Shown piece by piece: positions 6,263-10,697 of a stretch of DNA of 10,697 nt. The notes beneath the pieces are model-generated. The model was not told where the DNA came from and did no database searches. It saw nothing but the letters and a program-made list of their open reading frames with translations. Source of the DNA: Candidatus Dormiibacterota bacterium (GTDB lineage: Bacteria; Chloroflexota; Dormibacteria; Aeolococcales; Aeolococcaceae); the NCBI GenBank assembly GCA_019234035.1, contig JAFALX010000060.1, forward strand, positions 1 to 10,697. The letters are read 5' to 3'. Each line of letters begins with the position of its first letter. Within the stretch, counting starts at the first letter, position 1. Position numbers and translations under genes: made by a program.

Positions 6263-6834
6263 TCAGGAGACGGCGGCCATGAGCTCACGAGTGCGCGCCC
6301 CGGCGCCCCGAACCTTGTTGACGCCACCGACTCCTTCTCCGGCGTACATTGCCATGCCGCTCACATCGCCTCGCGAGTCGCGGTTCGGGGGGGTGATGCT
6401 GCGATTGCCGGTGAGCTCCGCACGAAGCAGCGCCGTGCGCAGCACGCGATGTGGAGCGTCCGGCCAGTCCTCGTTGAATTGCGTGGTTAGCACCGTGTCT
6501 TGTGGCCCCGCCGCTGCGATGAGGGCAGCTTTGTAGGCGGGGTGCGCGGCCGACTCATCGGTGGCGACGAATGCAGTACCGATGCGAACGGCGTCGGCAC
6601 CCGCGGCGATGATGTGTGCGACTGCATCGCGCGTCGAGAGGCCACCGGCGGCGACGACGGGAAGGCTCACAGCGTCGACGACCGCGGCAACGAGATCATC
6701 GAGCGGCATCACGCCTCGTACGTGCCCACCCGCCTCGCGACCCTGCGCGATGACGAGATGCCGCCGAGCACTGCGAGCTGCAGCGGCAGCTCGCACCCGA
6801 CGAGCCGCGTGAAGCGGTTGCGATGGTCAGCCAC
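6263..6834 (-). pseudogene. Nitronate monooxygenase (2-nitropropane dioxygenase family) remnant with large internal deletion and frameshift
   Basis: Intact nitronate monooxygenases are FMN-dependent TIM-barrel enzymes of about 320-360 residues that oxidise alkyl nitronates. Two pieces of one are recognisable. In the frame starting at GTG 6834, VADHRNRFTRLVGCELPLQL followed by AVLGGIS is the family's N-terminus (T.LVGC..PI Q.A.MGGI). About 25 residues in, near 6750-6760, homology moves to another frame: HLVIAQGREAGGHVRG, PVVAAGGLSTRDAVAHIIAAGADAVRIGTAF and MYAGEGVG, which is the C-terminal half to the stop at 6263. The residues normally between GGIS and VIAQG (by memory of the family, some 130-150) are absent, and the N-terminal frame stops at 6709-6711. 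The remnant follows the methyltransferase by 19 bp on the same strand, so the two probably formed an operon. The deletion could be real decay or an assembly collapse. The C-terminal ORF alone (6263-6796) lacks half the barrel. Confidence 0.8.
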
Positions 6835-6853
6835 GGAATCAGGGGGCCTGGAA

Positions 6854-7876
6854 TCAGATGGCGGTGGCGACGAGCGTCGCCGTGGGAAGCGTCGGCAACA
6901 CGCGGTCCACTCTGAACCCGGCATCGCCGAGCAGCCGGCGGAATTCGGAATCGGTCCGTTCCTGCGCTCCGAACAGCACGAACATGTGCATGTCGAAGAG
7001 AACGGCCAGGTGCGATTCGGCATCGTCCACCGCTCGCGCCGGCAGCACCACGTCGATGACCACGAGCGTTGTATCGGCGGTCATCGCGCGCCGGCACGAC
7101 CGGAGGATGGCCGCGGCCTGCTCGTCAGGCCAGTCGTGAAGGATGCGTGACAGCACGTAGATGTCGCCGCCGCTGGGCACCGACTCGAAGAAGTCGCCCT
7201 CCACGATGGCGCAGCGGTCCGCGACGCCGTGGTGCGTCAGGTATTCGCCGGCTCCCGCGAGCCCGGTTGCCCGGTCGAACACGGTGCCGCGGGCGCGCGG
7301 CGCAGCCTGGAGGATCCCCGCGAGCAGCGCGCCGTTGCCCCCGCCGACATCGACGATGTGCCGGGCCCCGGCAATCTCGAGCGCCTCGACGAGCTGTGGC
7401 ACGAGGCGCTCGGCCGTGGCGATCATGCTGTTGTTGAACAGCGTGGCCAGGCCGGGGCTGGCGTCCATCTCCTGCCACCAGTTGTGGCCGTTGGCGATCT
7501 CGAACGCCACGCCGTCGCCGCGCACCGCGCGGGGCAACTTCTCCCACGCCGCCCACCAGCCCGGCTCCCCGTTGGCGACCGCCATGTCGCGCAGGCTGCC
7601 GGCGGTCGCGCTGCGCAGCAGCTCGCCGAGGTCGGTTGTCGCGAAGCTCCCGTCGCCGAGGTCGCTCAGCACCCCCAACGCCGCGAGGGTGCGCAGCAGC
7701 CGGTGCAGCAGGAGGGAGTCGACGCCGGCGACCCCCGCAATCGCCGAAGCCGTTGCCCTGCCATCCGCGATCTCGTCGGCGATGCCGAGGATCGCCGCCA
7801 CCCGGAGCACCTGGCTGACGCGATACCCGAGGATCATCTCGTAGAGGCGACGGTAGGCGGCGACATCACCGGGCAT
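6854..7876 (-). CDS. SAM-dependent O-methyltransferase (plant-type/CrtF-like class II family)
   Basis: The 340-residue product has the architecture of PF08100/PF00891 O-methyltransferases. An N-terminal winged-helix dimerisation domain comes first (about residues 10-95, with YEMILGYRVSQVLRVAAILGIADEIADG and LLHRLLRTLAALGVLSD). A Rossmann SAM-binding domain follows, with motif I DVGGGNG (about 176-182), an acidic GDFFESVP, and RILHDWPDE, whose His (about 247) is the catalytic base position of the family. Members methylate hydroxyls of small aromatic or polyketide-like metabolites; the substrate here cannot be told. The ATG at 7876 was chosen because GATAAT lies six bases upstream and family members usually begin about ten residues before the RRLYEMI helix. 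A TTG at 7954 would add 26 residues. It is followed at 19 bp by the nitronate monooxygenase remnant and is divergent from miaB. Confidence 0.9.
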   Translation of the reverse strand: MPGDVAAYRRLYEMILGYRVSQVLRVAAILGIADEIADGRATASAIAGVAGVDSLLLHRLLRTLAALGVLSDLGDGSFATTDLGELLRSATAGSLRDMAVANGEPGWWAAWEKLPRAVRGDGVAFEIANGHNWWQEMDASPGLATLFNNSMIATAERLVPQLVEALEIAGARHIVDVGGGNGALLAGILQAAPRARGTVFDRATGLAGAGEYLTHHGVADRCAIVEGDFFESVPSGGDIYVLSRILHDWPDEQAAAILRSCRRAMTADTTLVVIDVVLPARAVDDAESHLAVLFDMHMFVLFGAQERTDSEFRRLLGDAGFRVDRVLPTLPTATLVATAI

Positions 7877-7882
7877 CTCGCG

Positions 7883-7888
7883 ATTATC
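7883..7888 (-). promoter_or_regulatory. -10 box GATAAT placed for a leaderless methyltransferase transcript
   Basis: On the minus strand GATAAT (7888 down to 7883) matches TATAAT at five of six positions and ends six bases before the ATG at 7876. This is nearly the same geometry as the MFS and miaB boxes. No strong -35 is visible. Confidence 0.45.
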
Positions 7889-7962
7889 GGGCGGCACATC
7901 CGGCGCGGCCAGACGCATGGGGGCGCCTCGCATAGCGCCCGGCCCGGCGCCCAACGGCCGCT

Positions 7963-7972
7963 GCTAGGCTTC
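7963..7972 (+). promoter_or_regulatory. Extended -10-like box TGCTAGGCT placed for a leaderless miaB transcript
   Basis: TAGGCT at 7965-7970 is preceded by TGC (the TGn extended -10 motif) and ends exactly seven bases before the ATG at 7978. The 10-mer GCTAGGCTTC is identical to the one before the MFS gene, with the same spacing to the start. No -35 match is visible, which is typical of extended -10 promoters. It would also drive mutS, which overlaps miaB. Confidence 0.6.
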
Positions 7973-7977
7973 GATCA

Positions 7978-9360
7978 ATGCAGATCCCTGTGCTCAGCGA
8001 TGCGGCGCGGGGCTTCCGGCCGCTGACGATGGCCGCTCGCACCGGACGGCGCGAGGCGACCATGCCTGCGCTCGGTCGCGCTCCCCGGGTCCACCTCTGG
8101 CACATCGGCTGCCAGATGAACGACGCCGATCGCGAGCGCCTCGCGGAGGAGCTCGCCGACATCGGTTTCGTCCCCGAGGTGGCGCTCGAGGACGCCGACC
8201 TCGCGGTGCTGATCACATGCACGGTGCGCGCCAACGCGGAGCAGAAGGTGTACGGCAAGTTCCGCGAGCTGATCCCGTGGAAGCGCGAGCGGCCCGGCCG
8301 CGCGGTGGCCGTCACCGGGTGCATGGCGGTGGAGCACGGCGAGGCGCTGCTGCAGCGGCTGCCCGAGCTGGACTACGTCTTCGACGTGCGCGAGCCCGAC
8401 GGGTTCCTCGCCAAGCTGCAGGCGCTCCACGCCGCGGACATCGATGCGCCGGTCACGCTGCCGGCGTCCGATCGCCTCAGCGCGTACGTTCCGGTCATGG
8501 GTGGCTGCAACGAGATGTGCACGTACTGCATCGTGCCGTTCGTCCGCGGCCGCGAGGCGAGCCGCAGCGTCGCAGAGATCGTCGACCACGTGGGCCGCCT
8601 GGTGGATCGCGGCGTGCGCGAGGTGACGCTGCTCGGCCAGAACGTGAACTCGTATCGCGACCCGGACTCGAGCTGCGGGCTGCCCGAGCTGATGCAAGCG
8701 GTCGACCAGGTGTCCGGGCTGTGGCGGCTGCGCTTTCTCACCTCGCACCCGCGCAACGCGGTGCCCGAGCTGTTCACCGCGATGGCGGAGCTGTCCACCG
8801 CGTGCGAGCAGCTGCACCTCCCCGTGCAGGCGGGCTCCGACACGCTGCTGCGCCGCATGCGCCGCATGTACTCCGTCGCCGAGTACCGCGAGAAGATCGC
8901 GCAGGCACGCGCGGCGGTGTCACCGCGGCTCTCGCTCAGCACCGACATCATCGTGGGCTTCTGCGGCGAGACCGAGCAGGAGTTTCTCGGCACCGAGGAG
9001 CTGATGCGCGAGCTGCGGTTCGACACGGTGCACCTCGCCGCCTACTCGGTGCGGCCCGGAACCGCTGCTGCGCGCAGGCCGGACGACGTGCCCCAGGTGG
9101 AGAAGAAGCGACGCCTCAACCACCTGCTGGCGCTGCAGCGGGAGATCGCCGCCGAGGTGAACCACGAGTACATCGACGGCGAGGTCGAGGTGCTCGTCGA
9201 GGGTGTGGCCGATGATGGCCGCGTGTACGGTCGCACGCGCGAGAACAAGGTGACATGGCTGGCTGCGGGGAGCGCGACCACGGGATCGCTGGTTCGCGCC
9301 CGTGTCACGGGGGCCAGCGCCTGGCAGCTGCACGCCGAGGCGCTGGATCCAGCGGCGTGA
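7978..9360 (+). CDS. miaB: MiaB, tRNA-2-methylthio-N6-dimethylallyladenosine synthase (radical SAM methylthiotransferase)
   Basis: MiaB adds a methylthio group to i6A37 of tRNAs that read codons starting with U. The 460-residue protein has all three domains. An N-terminal UPF0004 domain carries the three auxiliary-cluster cysteines C45 (HIGCQMN), C81 (TCTVRANAEQK) and C115 (TGCMA). The radical SAM core has CNEMCTYC (C177, C181, C184), then VTLLGQNVNSY, RFLTSHP, LHLPVQAGSD and STDIIVGFCGET. A C-terminal TRAM domain (about residues 375-450) contains GRTRENKVTW, close to the MiaB-specific GRTR.NK. These features favour MiaB over RimO or MtaB. The ATG at 7978 gives about 30 extra residues before the conserved start. 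An internal ATG at 8062 is possible, but the well-placed promoter box supports 7978. mutS overlaps the stop by four bases (GTGA), so the two are co-translated. Confidence 0.95.
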   Translation: MQIPVLSDAARGFRPLTMAARTGRREATMPALGRAPRVHLWHIGCQMNDADRERLAEELADIGFVPEVALEDADLAVLITCTVRANAEQKVYGKFRELIPWKRERPGRAVAVTGCMAVEHGEALLQRLPELDYVFDVREPDGFLAKLQALHAADIDAPVTLPASDRLSAYVPVMGGCNEMCTYCIVPFVRGREASRSVAEIVDHVGRLVDRGVREVTLLGQNVNSYRDPDSSCGLPELMQAVDQVSGLWRLRFLTSHPRNAVPELFTAMAELSTACEQLHLPVQAGSDTLLRRMRRMYSVAEYREKIAQARAAVSPRLSLSTDIIVGFCGETEQEFLGTEELMRELRFDTVHLAAYSVRPGTAAARRPDDVPQVEKKRRLNHLLALQREIAAEVNHEYIDGEVEVLVEGVADDGRVYGRTRENKVTWLAAGSATTGSLVRARVTGASAWQLHAEALDPAA

Positions 9361-10697
9361 CCTCGCGCGGGAAAGCGCCGGCCCCGCACCTAACCGGCAC
9401 CTCCGAGGCTCCTCGGCGCGCCACCGTCGCCATCGAGAGCGCCGGCAACACACCGATCCTCCGCCAGTACCGCGAGGTCAAGGCGCGGCACCCCGAGGAG
9501 CTGGTTTTTGTCCGGCTCGGCGATTTCTTCGAGCTCTTCGGCCCCGACGCCGAGGCGGCAGCACCGGTGCTCGGCGTGGCGCTCACCGGACGGAGCTTCG
9601 GAAGCGCCGGGCGCATCCCGATGTGCGGGGTGCCGCACCAGGCGCTGACGCACCATCTGCGCCGCCTGCTCGACGCCGGGTTTCGCGTCGCGGTCTGGGA
9701 TCAGGTCGGCGACGCGGTCGCCGGCAAGCTGGTCGAGCGTCGCGTCACGCGCGTGCTCACCGCGGGCACGCTGGTCGACGAGGAGCTGCTCGACGCGTCA
9801 GCGGTGCTGCGGTGCGCTGCTCTCGCGCAGCACGGATCCGTGACCGGGATCGCGGCGCTGGACGCCAGCACCGGGGACTGCGAGCTCGTCGAGCTGCGCG
9901 ATGCAACGCCGGCTCGCATCGGTGACGAGCTGCGGCGGCTCGATGTGGCCGAGCTTCTGGTCGCCGAGGGCGTCGAGCTTCCCAACGTGACCGCGCATGA
10001 CGTTCCGCGGGCGACGCTGCCGGAGTCGGTGTTCAACCCCGCCCGAGCCGAGGCGCGGGTCCTGGAGGCGGCGGCCGCGTCGAGCCTCATCGCTCTCGGG
10101 CTCGAGGACGTGCCCGTGGCGCGCGTCGCCGCCGGTGTCGTGCTCGCGTACTGCGAGCGCTCCCAGGTGCGGCTCTCGGCGGAGCTGCTGCGCTTTCGTG
10201 TCCACCGAGACTCAGCCCGCATGGTGCTCGACGAGCACACGCGACGCAACCTCGAGCTGATCCGGGCTGCCGGAAGCGGCCTGTCGCTCGTCGGGCTCGT
10301 CGACGGCACGCGCACACCGATGGGCGCGCGGCTGCTGCGCTCCTGGGTGCAGGCGCCGCTGCTGGAGGTGCCGGCGATCGCCGCTCGCGCCGACGCCGTC
10401 GCCGCGCTTGTCGCCGATACGCCCGCACGCGATGCGCTGCGGGCTGCGCTTCGGGGCGTGCGCGATCTCGAGCGGCTGGTGGCGCGGTGTGCGCAGGGCG
10501 GCGCATCGCCACGGGACCTTGCCGCAGTGCGCGACGCGTGCAAAGCATTGCCGGCGGTGCGTGCCTCGATGACGGGAGCGTCCGCCGGCTCGACGGTGCT
10601 GCACGACTGCGCCGAGCGCAGCGTCGCGCCGGACGCGGTGCTGCAGCGGCTGTGCGATCTGCTCGTCGAGGACCCGCCCGGCGACGCGCGGGCCGGC
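9357..10697 (+). CDS. mutS: DNA mismatch repair protein MutS (partial, 3' end outside window)
   Basis: The visible 447 codons cover MutS domains I to III. Domain I contains RLGDFFELF with the Phe-x-Glu mismatch-reading motif kept (F-F-E, usually F-Y-E), IPMCGVPHQAL, and VAVWDQVGD where AICEQ is usual. The connector follows (GIAALDASTGDCEL, AELLVAEG). The start of the lever/core shows the family block LDEHTRRNLELIR, DGTRTPMGARLLRSWVQAPL and RDLERLVARCA. The window ends before the clamp and ATPase domains, so whether the protein is complete is unknown. The frame has no stop back to the GTG at 9357, which overlaps the miaB TGA as GTGA. No later in-frame start exists before the conserved region, so this start is nearly forced and leaves a polar ~30-residue N-terminal extension (VTSRGKAPAPHLTGTSEAPR onward). 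It recognises mispairs in post-replicative repair. Confidence 0.95.
   Translation, partial: MTSRGKAPAPHLTGTSEAPRRATVAIESAGNTPILRQYREVKARHPEELVFVRLGDFFELFGPDAEAAAPVLGVALTGRSFGSAGRIPMCGVPHQALTHHLRRLLDAGFRVAVWDQVGDAVAGKLVERRVTRVLTAGTLVDEELLDASAVLRCAALAQHGSVTGIAALDASTGDCELVELRDATPARIGDELRRLDVAELLVAEGVELPNVTAHDVPRATLPESVFNPARAEARVLEAAAASSLIALGLEDVPVARVAAGVVLAYCERSQVRLSAELLRFRVHRDSARMVLDEHTRRNLELIRAAGSGLSLVGLVDGTRTPMGARLLRSWVQAPLLEVPAIAARADAVAALVADTPARDALRAALRGVRDLERLVARCAQGGASPRDLAAVRDACKALPAVRASMTGASAGSTVLHDCAERSVAPDAVLQRLCDLLVEDPPGDARAG

Noticed and set aside
7229..8026. A 265-codon plus-strand frame opposite the methyltransferase.
   Set aside because: Antisense to a clear O-methyltransferase and running into the miaB start; no domain seen.
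9701..10543. A 280-codon Ser/Arg-rich minus-strand frame opposite mutS.
   Set aside because: Typical high-GC shadow; the plus strand carries conserved MutS blocks throughout.

Overview
The window is GC-rich bacterial DNA (by eye, roughly two thirds G+C or more) with densely packed genes. No rRNA, tRNA, CRISPR array or insertion sequence was seen. The backbone is a housekeeping set found in many Terrabacteria lineages: the probable end of recX, then rny (RNase Y), spoVS, miaB and mutS, all on the + strand. RNase Y, SpoVS, MiaB and MutS together, the high GC, a secreted 'choice-of-anchor P'-type protein and apparently leaderless promoters point to a high-GC member of the Chloroflexota/Dormibacterota or a deep actinobacterial group. 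This assignment is an inference from gene content and not a measured placement.

Layout. 1-57: C-terminal tail of a probable RecX. 109-438: small YbjQ/UPF0145-type protein. 482-1846 (minus): MFS transporter, convergent with the ybjQ-like gene and divergent from rny. 1847-1992: divergent promoter region. 1993-3615: RNase Y. 3671-3988: SpoVS. 3989-4208: intergenic stretch with a short GCGAC repeat, a possible promoter and a 19-codon leader ORF whose stop overlaps the next start. 4209-6158: large secreted protein made of a seven-bladed YVTN propeller, an Ig-like domain and a C-terminal choice-of-anchor P-like domain. 6263-6834 (minus): broken nitronate monooxygenase with most of its N-terminal half missing. 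6854-7876 (minus): SAM-dependent O-methyltransferase in the same transcription direction. 7978-9360: MiaB. 9357-10697: MutS, overlapping miaB by four bases and cut by the window edge.

How the genes work together. recX, rny, miaB and mutS concern recombination control, mRNA turnover, tRNA modification and mismatch repair. They are kept together by genome organisation more than by one pathway. The two interruptions (MFS; secreted propeller plus the methyltransferase/nitronate monooxygenase pair) look like accessory insertions into this conserved backbone.

The most informative signal outside the proteins is regulatory. The MFS gene and miaB, on opposite strands and 6 kb apart, both carry the 10-mer GCTAGGCTTC, with the -10-like TAGGCT exactly 7 nt before the start codon. 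The methyltransferase has GATAAT 6 nt before its best start. This is the geometry expected of leaderless transcripts, and it also settles several start codons. I did not find a clear new multi-gene system in this window.
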